A stretch of 64,000 nucleotides of DNA from Alphaproteobacteria bacterium. GTDB taxonomy: Bacteria > Pseudomonadota > Alphaproteobacteria > Sphingomonadales > Sphingomonadaceae. The notes below the pieces were generated by a model. The model ran no database searches. It was not told the DNA's origin and was given only the letters and a program-made list of their open reading frames with translations. Shown here piece by piece: positions 1 to 8,783 of the stretch; the first letter of the stretch is position 1; every line of letters begins with the position of its first letter. Where the stretch lies: positions 209,744 through 273,743 of the forward strand of contig JAHJIJ010000002.1 of NCBI GenBank assembly GCA_018823325.1, given 5' to 3'. The translations under genes and the position numbers were made by a program.

Positions 1-286
1 TGCCCTGGTGGCCCATGGCGATGCCGTCGGTCACGGTGATGGTGTTGAAGCGGAACGGCGTGCCGCCGCCCGCCTGCACCCCCTCGCGCGCCCAATTGGC
101 CTGCGCATCGAGCGTGGTGTTGCAGGGCGCGCTGTCATTGCCCGCCGAAACGAGGCCTACGAAGGGCTTGGCAATATCCTCTTCCTTCCAGCCCATCGCA
201 TAATAATAGCTGCGGTGGGGGGCGCTCTCGACGCCAACGGAGACGTAGCGGCTGGGGAGTTTGGATTTGTCGAAGCTGTGGGTCAT
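1..286 (-). CDS. ilvD: Dihydroxy-acid dehydratase, N-terminal part (cut by window edge)
   Basis: This gene runs off the left edge, so only about the first 95 residues are visible. The enzyme dehydrates 2,3-dihydroxy-isovalerate and 2,3-dihydroxy-3-methylvalerate to the 2-keto acids in cytoplasmic branched-chain amino acid synthesis, using an Fe-S cluster. The visible part has NDSAPCN, which carries a likely cluster cysteine, and FNTITVTDGIAMGHQG, a hallmark of the IlvD/Edd family. The start ATG at 286 follows AGGAAGG with normal spacing. Edd is a paralogue, but the N-terminal wording fits IlvD better. The 82 bases upstream to the next gene hold only the leader. Confidence 0.9.
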   Translation of the reverse strand, partial: MTHSFDKSKLPSRYVSVGVESAPHRSYYYAMGWKEEDIAKPFVGLVSAGNDSAPCNTTLDAQANWAREGVQAGGGTPFRFNTITVTDGIAMGHQG

Positions 287-368
287 CTCATTCACCTTCC
301 TGCGGGCAGCGCTCTAGGCCCGTTGCGGGGCGGCTTGCAAGCGTGGAGGCAGCTGTTGCGAGCCGCTT

Positions 369-1085
369 TCAGGAAAAGGCCGCCCGGCAGGCCCGCAGCA
401 CCGGGCCGAGAATGGCCGCGAGGCGCGCCTGCCCGGCGGCGTCGCTCACAAGATCCTGCCGCATCTCGACGCCAAGATAGGGACGGCCATGCGCTTCGGC
501 ATGGCGGTTCATCGTCGCGTTGAGGAGCTTGCCGGAATATGGCTGCTGATCGCCGACGATGAGGCCTGCCGCCTCAAGCAGGGGGATAGCCACGCGCGCG
601 CCCCGGTCATCCTCATTATAGAGGACGCCGATCTCCCAGGGCCGTGCTTCCTCGGGCTTTGTGCGCAGCCGGGGCGTGAAGCTGTGCAGCGAGAGCAGGA
701 AGGGCCGGTGCCCCTGCCCCACCAGCGCCGCGACCTGCGCATGATAGGGATCGTAGAAGCGGGCCAGGCGGTCGGCCACTTCGGCGATGCTGTTGCCCTC
801 GATATGGTGGCCATCGCTCTGCACCGGCACCAGCCCGGCGGCATCCGGCTCCCGATTGTAATCGATGACGAGGCGCGAGACGCCGCCGAGGATGGCGCAG
901 GATCCGCCCTGCGCGACCAGCAGACGCGCGACCTCCGCCACGCCAATGTCCAGCGCGACATGCTCGGTCATGGCCGCGGGCGGCAGGCCGAGATCGATGC
1001 CCTCCGGCACATGATTGGAGGCATGGTCGGCAATGATGAGGACGGGCGCGGCGGGATCGCCGAGAATGTGGAAAGGCGCAGTCAT
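369..1085 (-). CDS. N-formylglutamate amidohydrolase family protein
   Basis: This 238-residue protein belongs to the N-formylglutamate deformylase (FGase) family, zinc-type hydrolases that in histidine catabolism release formate from N-formylglutamate. Visible signatures are IADHASNHVPEG near the N-terminus, RLVIDYNREPD at about residues 70-80, SDGHHIEGN, and LLSLHSFTP in the middle, all typical of the family core. There is no hut gene nearby. In this setting, next to ispE, it is probably a family member of unproven substrate rather than a dedicated HutG. No signal peptide is visible, so it should be cytoplasmic. Confidence 0.85.
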   Translation of the reverse strand: MTAPFHILGDPAAPVLIIADHASNHVPEGIDLGLPPAAMTEHVALDIGVAEVARLLVAQGGSCAILGGVSRLVIDYNREPDAAGLVPVQSDGHHIEGNSIAEVADRLARFYDPYHAQVAALVGQGHRPFLLSLHSFTPRLRTKPEEARPWEIGVLYNEDDRGARVAIPLLEAAGLIVGDQQPYSGKLLNATMNRHAEAHGRPYLGVEMRQDLVSDAAGQARLAAILGPVLRACRAAFS

Positions 1086-1132
1086 GGAACAGGCCTAGCG
1101 CAGTTTCCCGGCGGTCAAAAGACCCAGGCGGT

Positions 1133-1969
1133 TCAGCGCAGGGCGCTGGTCATCACCCACCAGTCGGGATGGTCGGCAATGATCCGGTCGGCCGCGGCAT
1201 CGCGCTCGGCCTCGGTTGCGAAGATCGCAAAGCAGGTGGCGCCGGAACCGGACATGCGCGCAACGGCGGGAAGCTGCGCGCGCAGGACAGCCAGCACCTC
1301 CTCGATCTGCGGCACAAGCGCCATTGCGCTGGCTGCCAGATCGTTGCGGCCGCGCGGCCACGTTAGCGGGTCGAGCGCGCCGCGATCGATGCCGTCCCAG
1401 CCGGCGAACACAGGCCCCGTGGGGCAAGCAATCAGCGGATTGACGAGCAGAACCGGCGTGTCGGCAAGATCGAGATCGATCGCTTCCAGCCGGTCGCCCA
1501 CGCCGGCGCCGAACACTGTCTGCGATCCGAGACAGGCCGGCACATCGGCACCGAGCGTGGCGGCGATGCCGGGAAAGTCGATGTCCATCGGACGAATGTT
1601 CCACAGGCGCACCAGCATGCGCAGCGCGGCCGCCGCATCGGCCGATCCGCCGCCGATGCCCGAGGCGATGGGCAGGCGCTTGTCCAGCACCAGATCGGCG
1701 CCGAGATGACTGCCGGTCGCCGCCTGCAGGGCCTGCGCGGCACGGACGACGAGATTGGTCTCGTCGGCGCGCAGATCGTCGGCGAATGGCCCCTCGATGC
1801 GAAGGACAATCCCGCCGTCCTCGCGCAGCGTGCCGCTCAGCCCGTCGCCATCCACGCAGAAGGCGAACAGGCTCTCCAGCTCATGATAGCCATCCGCACG
1901 GCGCGCGCGGACATGAAGGGCGAGATTGAGCTTGGCGTGAGCAGTTTCGGTGAGCACGACCGGCTCCAT
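1133..1969 (-). CDS. ispE: 4-diphosphocytidyl-2-C-methyl-D-erythritol kinase
   Basis: IspE phosphorylates the 2-hydroxyl of CDP-methylerythritol, the fourth step of the MEP isoprenoid pathway. The GHMP-kinase fold is evident: the N-terminal AKLNLALHVRARRADGYHEL substrate-binding motif, the glycine-rich ATP loop PIASGIGGGSADAAAALR, and the C-terminal ARMSGSGATCFAIF motif. I chose ATG 1969, giving 278 residues with MEPVVLTETAHAKLN directly before the conserved start. A TTG at 2035 would add 22 residues without family character, but it overlaps the stop of the upstream DUF305 gene as TTGA, so coupled initiation cannot be excluded. Confidence 0.93.
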   Translation of the reverse strand: MEPVVLTETAHAKLNLALHVRARRADGYHELESLFAFCVDGDGLSGTLREDGGIVLRIEGPFADDLRADETNLVVRAAQALQAATGSHLGADLVLDKRLPIASGIGGGSADAAAALRMLVRLWNIRPMDIDFPGIAATLGADVPACLGSQTVFGAGVGDRLEAIDLDLADTPVLLVNPLIACPTGPVFAGWDGIDRGALDPLTWPRGRNDLAASAMALVPQIEEVLAVLRAQLPAVARMSGSGATCFAIFATEAERDAAADRIIADHPDWWVMTSALR

Positions 1970-2031
1970 AGCGGGGCAAGGCGCGCTTGTCTTGCCCCTC
2001 CGCAATCGACTGCTCGCCGAACCGTCACGGG

Positions 2032-2544
2032 TCAATCGGGCGGCGCAGCTTCCCCTCGCTCGCGATAGTCGGGAAGATCCGGCGCGTCCGGCGGCACCGG
2101 CCTCGCTTCCAGCTTGCCGATCAGCGCCTTCATTTCGGCGATCTCGCGCACCTGCGCCTCGATGATCCGGTCAGCGAAGTCACGCACTTCCGGGTCGCGG
2201 ATGTGGGCGCGCTCGCTGGTCATGATGGCGATGGAGTGATGCGGGATCATGGCCTTCATATAGCTCACATCATCGACGGTCTCCTGGCTGCGCACCAGCC
2301 AGAGCGAGAGAGCGAAGACGAGAACGGCTGCCACGACGATGCCGATGTTCGTACCCTGGCGCGGGTACATGCCCCACATGAAGGCGATCATGATGCCGGC
2401 CATGGTGGCGCCCATCAGCAGCGCCATCCAGCCGCGGGTCTGGCTGAAGCTGACGTGATCGAGGGAATAGGTGTTCAGATACATCAGGCCGAACATCACG
2501 ATCGTGGATGTCGCGATCATGGCGGCAAAGCGCGCATAGCTCAT
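2032..2544 (-). CDS. DUF305 family membrane protein
   Basis: This 170-residue protein has about three hydrophobic segments in its N-terminal half (residues about 5-25, 35-57 and 65-85). A soluble C-terminal part carries the DUF305 signature MIPHHSIAIMTSERA, with metal-ligand-like His and Met residues. Relatives are often found beside copper-handling genes, but the function is not established. The start at 2544 is preceded by AGAGGAGG at good spacing; a longer upstream frame to 2691 lacks support. It lies immediately upstream of ispE on the same strand. Confidence 0.8.
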   Translation of the reverse strand: MSYARFAAMIATSTIVMFGLMYLNTYSLDHVSFSQTRGWMALLMGATMAGIMIAFMWGMYPRQGTNIGIVVAAVLVFALSLWLVRSQETVDDVSYMKAMIPHHSIAIMTSERAHIRDPEVRDFADRIIEAQVREIAEMKALIGKLEARPVPPDAPDLPDYRERGEAAPPD

Positions 2545-2661
2545 GGCGGCCTCCTCTAGGGTCACTCGAACCAACCGACGAAGAGGCCGACGGTTGCAGG
2601 CTCGGCGCCGAGAAAAAGCCAACTCCCGGGGTTCCGCTGAGGAGCTGCGATTCCCCCGGCG

Positions 2662-2686
2662 GGAACCTTTCTTGCCAGCGACCGTC
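2662..2686 (+). promoter_or_regulatory. Candidate EcfG (general stress) sigma promoter
   Basis: GGAAC at 2662 and CGTC at 2683 are separated by 16 bases. This resembles the alphaproteobacterial EcfG consensus GGAAC-N16/17-CGTT with one mismatch in the -10 element. It ends 37 bases before the start of the tiny membrane-protein gene at 2724. Short elements of this kind occur by chance, so this is a candidate only. Confidence 0.4.
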
Positions 2687-2723
2687 TCCATCCTGTTGGA
2701 AAATGGATTTGAAAGGGACTTAC

Positions 2724-2870
2724 ATGCTCTGGACCATCATCGGAATTCTGTTCGTCCTCTGGCTGCTCGGCTTCGTCCTGCAGATCGGCGGTGGCCTCAT
2801 CCACATCCTGCTTCTCATTGCAGGCGTGGTTTTTGTCTTCCAGCTCATCACCGGCCGTCGATCGCTTTGA
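2724..2870 (+). CDS. Small lmo0937-like membrane protein
   Basis: This is a 48-residue protein made of two hydrophobic stretches (MLWTIIGILFVLWLLGFVLQ, then IHILLLIAGVVFVFQLI) ending in GRRSL. This composition and the MLWTI...FVLWLLG opening match the small lmo0937/DUF5670 family of bacterial membrane proteins, whose role is unknown and which are often stress-linked. The ATG at 2724 follows GAAAGGGA. The coding segment lies in a longer open frame beginning at 2508, but only this part has family character. A candidate EcfG promoter stands just upstream. Confidence 0.75.
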   Translation: MLWTIIGILFVLWLLGFVLQIGGGLIHILLLIAGVVFVFQLITGRRSL

Positions 2871-2935
2871 AAGCCCGCGGGCTGGAAGAGTTTACAAGCA
2901 GCGCTCCCATAGCCTCTTGAGCCTTCCAGCCTGCC

Positions 2936-4594
2936 TCACATATTCGGATATGTCGGCCCCCCGCCACCCTCGGGCGCGACCCAGTTGATGTTCTGGGTGG
3001 GATCCTTGATGTCGCAGGTTTTGCAGTGGACGCAGTTCTGCGCATTGATCTGGAAGCGCGGTTGCCCCGCTTCATCCTCCACCACCTCATACACGGCCGC
3101 CGGACAATAGAGCCGGGCGGGCTCGTCATAGAGCGGCAGATTGTAGTGGATCGGGATCTCCGGGTCCTTGAGCTGCAGATGGACCGGCTGGTCCTCCTCA
3201 TGATTCGTGCCCGAGAGAAAGACTGACGAGAGTCGGTCGAAGCTGATGACGCCGTCTGGCTTGGGATACACGATCTTGTGGACCGCATCCTTGCGCCAGA
3301 GTTTGGTGTGATCGGCCTTGTTGCGCAGCGTGAACGGCAGGCCGATCTTCAGCGTGCGCATCCACATGTCGATGCCGGCGACCAGCGTGCCGAGCAGATT
3401 GCCGAATTTCGCGAGCGCCGGGCCGGCATTGCGGACGAGCTTCAGCTCATCGGCGATCCAGCTCCCGTTGAGCGCCGCCGGATAGGCCTCCAGCACATCG
3501 CCGGACCGGTCGGCAGCCATGGCGTCGACAATCGCATCGGCCGCGAGCATCGCCGACTTCATAGCGGTATGCGTGCCCTTGATGCGGGGCACGTTCACGA
3601 AACCGGCCGAGCAGCCGATCAGCGCCGCACCCGGCATCACCAGCGTGGGAATGGACTGCCAGCCGCCCTCATTGATGACCCGCGCGCCATAGGAAACGCG
3701 CTTGCCGCCTTCCAGCACGGCACGGATCGCCGGGTGCTGCTTCCAGCGCTGGAACTCCTCGAACGGGCTGAGATAGGGGTTCTTGTAGCCGAGGCCGACG
3801 ACGAAGCCGAGCGCGACCTGCCCGTTTGCCTGATGATAGAGGAAGCCGCCGCCATAGGCATCGGTGAGCGGCCAGCCCTGGGTATGGATGACACGGCCGG
3901 GTACATGCCTGGCCGGATCGATGTCCCACAATTCCTTGCAGCCCAGGCCATAGGTCTGCGGATCGCTGTGCGCTTCCAGGTCGAAGCGCGCCTTGAGCTG
4001 CTTGGTGAGATGGCCGCGCGCGCCCTCGGCGAACAGCGTGTAGCGCGCATGGAGCTCCAGCCCGGGCTGGTAGTCCGCCTTGTGGCTGCCGTCGCGCGCC
4101 ACGCCCATGTCACCGGTAGCCACGCCTTTGACCGAGCCGTCGGGGTGATAGAGGATCTCGGCAGCCGGGAAGCCGGGGAAGATTTCCACGCCCAGCCCCT
4201 CGGCCTGTTCCGCCAGCCAGCGGCAGAGCGAGCCAAGGGAACCGGTGTAGGTGCCCTTGTTGTGCATGAAGGGCGGCGTGAGAAGGTGAGGCAGCGCGAT
4301 CTTGCCCGTCTGGCTCAGCAGCCAGTGGTGGTTCTCGGTGACGGGCACCTGCGCCAGCGGGCAGTCGCTTGTCCGCCACTCGGGCAGCAGCTCGTCCAGC
4401 GCGCGCGGATCAATGACCGCGCCGGAGAGGATATGGGCGCCGATCTCCGATCCTTTTTCTAGAACGCAGACGCTGATCTCCCTGCCGGTCTCCTGGGCAC
4501 GCTGCTTGAGACGGATGGCCGCGCTCAGGCCCGCAGGACCGCCACCGACGATCACCACATCATAGGGCATGGACTCCCGTTCGGACATCTTCAT
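2936..4594 (-). CDS. Electron transfer flavoprotein-ubiquinone oxidoreductase
   Basis: ETF-QO passes electrons from electron-transfer flavoprotein, reduced by acyl-CoA and other dehydrogenases, to ubiquinone at the inner membrane. At 552 residues the length is normal for the family. An N-terminal FAD fold is shown by YDVVIVGGGPAGLSAAIRLK, followed by the quinone-reductase core (GAALIGCSAGFVNVPRIKGT). A C-terminal 4Fe-4S domain contains CPAAVYEVV and NCVHCKTCDIKDPTQNI. The start is taken at 4594; in-frame ATGs at residues 3 and 9 are alternatives. It is transcribed alone and diverges from the gene at 4704. Confidence 0.95.
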   Translation of the reverse strand: MKMSERESMPYDVVIVGGGPAGLSAAIRLKQRAQETGREISVCVLEKGSEIGAHILSGAVIDPRALDELLPEWRTSDCPLAQVPVTENHHWLLSQTGKIALPHLLTPPFMHNKGTYTGSLGSLCRWLAEQAEGLGVEIFPGFPAAEILYHPDGSVKGVATGDMGVARDGSHKADYQPGLELHARYTLFAEGARGHLTKQLKARFDLEAHSDPQTYGLGCKELWDIDPARHVPGRVIHTQGWPLTDAYGGGFLYHQANGQVALGFVVGLGYKNPYLSPFEEFQRWKQHPAIRAVLEGGKRVSYGARVINEGGWQSIPTLVMPGAALIGCSAGFVNVPRIKGTHTAMKSAMLAADAIVDAMAADRSGDVLEAYPAALNGSWIADELKLVRNAGPALAKFGNLLGTLVAGIDMWMRTLKIGLPFTLRNKADHTKLWRKDAVHKIVYPKPDGVISFDRLSSVFLSGTNHEEDQPVHLQLKDPEIPIHYNLPLYDEPARLYCPAAVYEVVEDEAGQPRFQINAQNCVHCKTCDIKDPTQNINWVAPEGGGGPTYPNM

Positions 4595-4703
4595 CTCCCT
4601 CGTGCAACAGCAGGTCCGGTCGCCGCAATTCTCTAACGCTTTGCGGTCGGAAGCGATGCGGCAGAGTTGACCGCGCCGTCAACCTCTGTCTCTGTGTGAA
4701 CAT

Positions 4704-5537
4704 ATGGGTGAGCAGGAAACAATCACGCCGGAGCAGGCGGCCTATGCCTATGCGCACTGGTGGCGCGAAGCAGGGCTGGACTGCGCCACCGAAGAGGTGC
4801 CGCGGCGCTGGCGCGACGGCGAACCCGTGCCCTTCTGGCGGCGCGAGCCGGGCGTAGCGCGCGCTGAAACCGCACCGGCGACCGAAGCGCCGATCACGCC
4901 GGCAGATGTGCAACCGGCGACCGTGGCGGCTGAGGGCAGCCGGAAGGTAGAAGCTCGCTCCCCTGCCAGAGCACTTTCGCAAATGCCGGCAAGCCTGCCC
5001 GCCTTTCTCGACTGGCTGGCACAGGACGAGATGCAACCGGAACGTCATTGGGACGGCGCCAACCTCACGCTGCCCGCGCTGGCGACGCCGCACATCGTCC
5101 TCATCGTGGAAATGCCCGCCGCAGGTGCGGAAACGCTTGATCAGGTTCTGGAGCCGCAGCAACGGCGCTTCGTCACGGCCATGCTCGCTGCGATCGGCGT
5201 GAAGCCGGAAGACGCGCCTTGCCTCCCCCTCGCTCTGCGTCGCCCACCCGGCAGCCTGCTCGACGCCGGCGTGATGCCACAACTCGCCACGCGCATGAGC
5301 CATTATCTGGACCTCGTCAGGCCGGGCCTGACGATCCTGCTGGGCGACCGGATCGGCCGCGCCATGCTGGGCGAGAGCTGGCGTCCCGGCTCGAGCAATA
5401 TGGAAAAGGTTGACCTGCCGGGCAGGAGCCTGGATATCATCTCGCTCGCCGGACCGGACCTGCTCATGAACAGGCCGCTCGCCAAGGCGAAAAGCTGGCA
5501 GACGCTGCGCCTGCTCCATGGAACGCTGACGCAATGA
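4704..5537 (+). CDS. Uracil-DNA-glycosylase-superfamily-like protein, degenerate
   Basis: This 277-residue protein has a variable Pro/Ala-rich first 90 residues. The C-terminal half looks like a family 4/5 uracil-DNA glycosylase: FVTAMLAAIGVKPEDAPCLP, a PPG segment, then LVRPGLTILLGDRIGRAMLG, the usual P-x-hydrophobic-LG-x-x-A block. The catalytic GExPG motif of active enzymes is replaced by VEMPAAG, and no Fe-S cysteine set is visible, so activity is doubtful. Its stop overlaps the transglycosylase start by 4 bases (ATGA), implying co-translation. I am confident it is a gene, less so about function. Confidence 0.7.
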   Translation: MGEQETITPEQAAYAYAHWWREAGLDCATEEVPRRWRDGEPVPFWRREPGVARAETAPATEAPITPADVQPATVAAEGSRKVEARSPARALSQMPASLPAFLDWLAQDEMQPERHWDGANLTLPALATPHIVLIVEMPAAGAETLDQVLEPQQRRFVTAMLAAIGVKPEDAPCLPLALRRPPGSLLDAGVMPQLATRMSHYLDLVRPGLTILLGDRIGRAMLGESWRPGSSNMEKVDLPGRSLDIISLAGPDLLMNRPLAKAKSWQTLRLLHGTLTQ

Positions 5538-7306
5538 ACAAGTCCTCCCGATCGCTCGCGCGCCGCCTGATGCCCGTGGCCCTGTCGCTCGCCGCAGCGG
5601 TCGCGCCGCTCGCAATTGCACAGCCCGCCATCGCCGCCTCAGCAATTCCATCGCCGAGCCAGGACGAGCGCAGTCGCTATGGCGCAATCCTCTCGCTGCT
5701 GGACGGCAAAAGCTGGGCTGAAGCCAAAGGCGCGATTCTTGCTCTGCCCGAAAGCGACAGCATGCGGCCGCACCTGCTGGCAGAGCTCTATCTCGCCAAG
5801 GACAGCCCGCGCGTAGAGCTGTTCGACCTGCTTGATCTGCTCCACAAGGCGCCAGATCTGCCCCATGGGGAGCGCCTTGCCGCGCTGGCGCGCGCGCGCG
5901 GTGCGCAGGCGCTGCCCAATCGTCCCGCCACGCGCCAGCTCATGTGGACCGGCACGTCACCACAGCGGCAGACACTGCGCTCGGTGAAGGGCGATGCGGC
6001 CGCAGACCAGCTTCGCGGAACGCTGCTCCAGTATATCCGCGACGATCAGCCTGCGCAGGGTGAAGCACTGCTCGCCTCCGCTGAAGCGGGACTCGGCATG
6101 GATGGCCGCACGGAACTGCGCCAGCGGCTCGCATGGTCCTATTATATTTGCGGCGACACCGCCAATGCCCGCCGCATGGCTGCGCTCGCCGTGCAGAACG
6201 GCACGGGCGATTTCGTCGCGCCCTCCTACTGGGTGATGGGTCTCTCCGCCTGGCGCGAGAAGCAATGGGCCGCAGCGGCCGACGCCTTCTACCATGCTGC
6301 GATGAGCACAGCCGACGCGGATCTGCGCAGCCGCAGCTACTTCTGGGCCGCCCGCGCCATGATGGCGGATCGCAAGCCTGAGCGGGTCAATGCCTTGCTG
6401 CGCAGCGCCGCGCGGGATGAGGAGAGCTTCTATGGCCTGCTCGCGCGCGAGACGCTGGGGCTTGGCCACAGCGCGGCGCTCAAGCGGGAGCATGTCTCGG
6501 CGCAGGATTGGGCCTTGCTTTCCGGCAGCGGCAACGTCCGCAATGCCGTCATCCTCGCAACCCTCGGCCGCAGCGCGCAAGCGGACGAAGTGCTGCGCCA
6601 TGAAGCGAAACGCAGCGACGATTCGCGTTACAGCGCGCTTGTTCATCTCGCCAGTGACCTCTCCTTGCCAACAACACAGCTCTGGCTCGCGCAGCGTTCG
6701 CCCAGTGGGCGCAAGTCGGCTGCCTATGCCCGCTATCCCCGCCCCAACTGGACGCCGAGCAATGGCTGGCAGGTCGAGCGCGCGCTGGTGTTCGCCCATG
6801 CGCTGCAGGAGTCCCGCTTCCAGGCCGATGCGCGCAGCCCCGCCGATGCACGCGGGTTGATGCAGGTTCTGCCAGGAACGGGAGCCTTGCTTGCCCGCAC
6901 CACCGGCATCAGCGCCACTGCGGATCAACTGTACGATCCTGCTGTCAGCCTCGCGCTTGGACAGGCCTATCTGCGTCGTCTCGCGCAGATGCCGGCGACC
7001 GGCGGCCTGCTGCCCAAGGTCGTGGCCGCCTACAATGCCGGTCCCACGCCCATCGAACGTTGGAATGTGCAGGTGCGCGACGAGGGTGACCCGCTGCTGT
7101 TCATCGAATCCGTGCCTTATTACGAGACCCGGGCCTATCTGAACGCTGTGCTGCGCAATTACTGGATCTACCAGATGGATGAGCATGACGGCCGCTCGCC
7201 GGCGCTCTCTGCCATGGCGCAGGGCTTGTGGGTGCGCTTTCCCGACGGCAGCAAGGACGTCGCGGTGCGCGTGGTGCCCGGTGGAGCGACCGTCAGTGCC
7301 AATTGA
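5534..7306 (+). CDS. Lytic murein transglycosylase (Slt type)
   Basis: This 590-residue periplasmic enzyme should cleave the MurNAc-GlcNAc bond of peptidoglycan to form 1,6-anhydro products. It has a signal peptide (about residues 1-35, ending near AIAASA), a long alpha-helical superhelical region as in Slt70, and a C-terminal lysozyme-like domain. That domain has the catalytic glutamate in [15 protein letters not shown] (near residue 425), then [12 protein letters not shown] and [15 protein letters not shown], all classical family 1 SLT motifs. It overlaps its upstream neighbour by 4 bases and moaB by 11 bases, so the three form one transcription unit. Confidence 0.93.
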   Translation: MNKSSRSLARRLMPVALSLAAAVAPLAIAQPAIAASAIPSPSQDERSRYGAILSLLDGKSWAEAKGAILALPESDSMRPHLLAELYLAKDSPRVELFDLLDLLHKAPDLPHGERLAALARARGAQALPNRPATRQLMWTGTSPQRQTLRSVKGDAAADQLRGTLLQYIRDDQPAQGEALLASAEAGLGMDGRTELRQRLAWSYYICGDTANARRMAALAVQNGTGDFVAPSYWVMGLSAWREKQWAAAADAFYHAAMSTADADLRSRSYFWAARAMMADRKPERVNALLRSAARDEESFYGLLARETLGLGHSAALKREHVSAQDWALLSGSGNVRNAVILATLGRSAQADEVLRHEAKRSDDSRYSALVHLASDLSLPTTQLWLAQRSPSGRKSAAYARYPRPNWTPSNGWQVERALVFAHALQESRFQADARSPADARGLMQVLPGTGALLARTTGISATADQLYDPAVSLALGQAYLRRLAQMPATGGLLPKVVAAYNAGPTPIERWNVQVRDEGDPLLFIESVPYYETRAYLNAVLRNYWIYQMDEHDGRSPALSAMAQGLWVRFPDGSKDVAVRVVPGGATVSAN

Positions 7307-7823
7307 CGAGAGCCGGGCTTTCGTTCCCGTTCAAATCGCGCTGCTGACCATTTCGGACACGCGGACGCTGGCCGACGATCGCTCGGGCGATACACTCGCG
7401 GAACGGATCGCGACGGCAGGCCACTCGCTCAGCGCGCGGGAGATCAGCACGGATTCGGTCGAGGCGATCCTTGGCCACCTCCACCGCTGGATCGACGATC
7501 CGCAGATCGATGTCATCCTGACCACCGGCGGCACAGGCGTGACCGGACGGGATGTGACACCCGAAGCACTGGAGAAGGTACAGGACAAGCCCATTCCCGG
7601 CTTTGGCGAGCTGTTCCGCTGGCTCAGTTTTCAGTCGATCGGCACATCGACTATCCAGTCCCGCGCCTGCGCCTGCGTGGCGCGGGGCACCTATATCTTC
7701 GCCCTGCCCGGCTCGACCGGCGCCGTGAAGGATGGTTGGGATCAGATCCTCGTCCACCAGCTCGACAGCCGCTTCCGGCCCTGCAATTTCGTGGAACTGA
7801 TGCCGCGACTGCTGGAGAAATAA
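7296..7823 (+). CDS. moaB: Molybdenum cofactor biosynthesis protein B
   Basis: This 175-residue protein is of the MogA/MoaB fold, which binds molybdopterin and is implicated in its adenylylation. Diagnostic segments are [20 protein letters not shown] at the start, [19 protein letters not shown] in the middle, and [19 protein letters not shown] near the end. The GTG at 7296 is chosen because it puts the family start directly before this; it lies 11 bases inside the transglycosylase gene. No other moa genes are in the window, so it is a detached member of the pathway. Confidence 0.9.
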   Translation: MPIDESRAFVPVQIALLTISDTRTLADDRSGDTLAERIATAGHSLSAREISTDSVEAILGHLHRWIDDPQIDVILTTGGTGVTGRDVTPEALEKVQDKPIPGFGELFRWLSFQSIGTSTIQSRACACVARGTYIFALPGSTGAVKDGWDQILVHQLDSRFRPCNFVELMPRLLEK

Positions 7824-7879
7824 GCGGTCTCTTTGCGAGAAGACGGCCACGTCTCTCGAGGATGGACGTCATGTCATCG

Positions 7880-7926
7880 AAAAAAAACAGGCGGCACTCC
7901 CCAAGGGGAAGCGCCGCCTGATTTTT
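7880..7926. terminator. Bidirectional intrinsic terminator between moaB and the PEP-CTERM gene
   Basis: A run of eight A at 7880-7887 precedes an inverted repeat, AGGCGGC paired with GCCGCCT, with an internal CCCC/GGGG pair, followed by ATTTTTG. The A-run and the T-run sit on opposite sides, so it can stop transcription from both converging genes. Confidence 0.85.
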
Positions 7927-7938
7927 GTCTGCTTGCGC

Positions 7939-8559
7939 TCAGGCGAAGCTGATTTTGGTGGTCACCGAGCGGCGACGCATGGAAGCACCGATGGCGCCAA
8001 AGCCGATCATCATCAGCGCCCAGGTTGCCGGCTCCGGGATAGCGCCCTGAGTGTCGGAAAGCGTAACCTGGAACGTGGCCGAACCGCCCGTGAAGTTGAA
8101 TGTCTCCAGGAAATCATCCGTAGCATAGCTGATGGAAATGGCATTCCCGGTGAAACCCAGGGTCGGAACCAGGGTGGGATCGGTCAGTCCGTTCGTCAGC
8201 ATGCTGATGCCGGTAATGCTCTGTGCGCTGTCGAACAGGATATCGGAAATGAGCAGATCAAAGGTCTGGAAATCCCAAGTGTCCTGCGAATCCAGCGTGA
8301 TGATGTTGGTCACCTTGTCCCAATCGACATGGACCACACCGCCGCTCCAATCCGAGGGATTTACGATGAAATCGCTGCTGTCGAGCTCATAACCTGCACC
8401 CAGCACCGAACCCAGGCGCGCATAAATCAGCGGTCCGGACGAGCCGCTATCAGGCAAGTCCGCAGCATAGCCGAAGTCACCCTGAACCACGGCGGCCGAA
8501 GCCGGAAAAGCAAAAGCGAGCGATCCAGCAAGAACTGCACTGGTCAAAAACTTGTTCAT
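7939..8559 (-). CDS. PEPxxWA-CTERM sorting-domain protein
   Basis: This 206-residue secreted protein starts with a signal peptide (MNKFLTSAVLAGSLAFAFPA, cleavage near SAA). The body is rich in Asp/Ser and predicted beta strand, without cysteines. The C-terminus carries the exosortase recognition tail: PEPATWALMMIGFGAIG, a membrane helix, then SMRRR. Such proteins are sorted by exosortase/EpsH systems and are often linked to exopolysaccharide or biofilm. No exosortase gene lies in the window, so sorting must act in trans. The ligand or role of the body is unknown. Confidence 0.85.
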   Translation of the reverse strand: MNKFLTSAVLAGSLAFAFPASAAVVQGDFGYAADLPDSGSSGPLIYARLGSVLGAGYELDSSDFIVNPSDWSGGVVHVDWDKVTNIITLDSQDTWDFQTFDLLISDILFDSAQSITGISMLTNGLTDPTLVPTLGFTGNAISISYATDDFLETFNFTGGSATFQVTLSDTQGAIPEPATWALMMIGFGAIGASMRRRSVTTKISFA

Positions 8560-8783
8560 GATAAACTCCCACTATGACGACGCTTCCCAACGCCGTGACA
8601 CGACCCGTACAGTTAATTGATCATTAATGCTATGGGGGTGCGTGTCCCAATTTGAATCGGGCATCCCGCTCCCGACCGCAGAAATCAAGTTTCCAGCCTT
8701 GCATTTCAGGATCGATTTTTTTCAGACGACCCAAGCCGCTTAAGATCGACCTCGGCTGATAATTTGTTTCTGCAGAGCGATGA

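Noticed and set aside
489..1709. A 406-codon plus-strand frame opposite the FGase-like gene and ispE
   Set aside because: Both opposite genes have strong family motifs and this frame has none.
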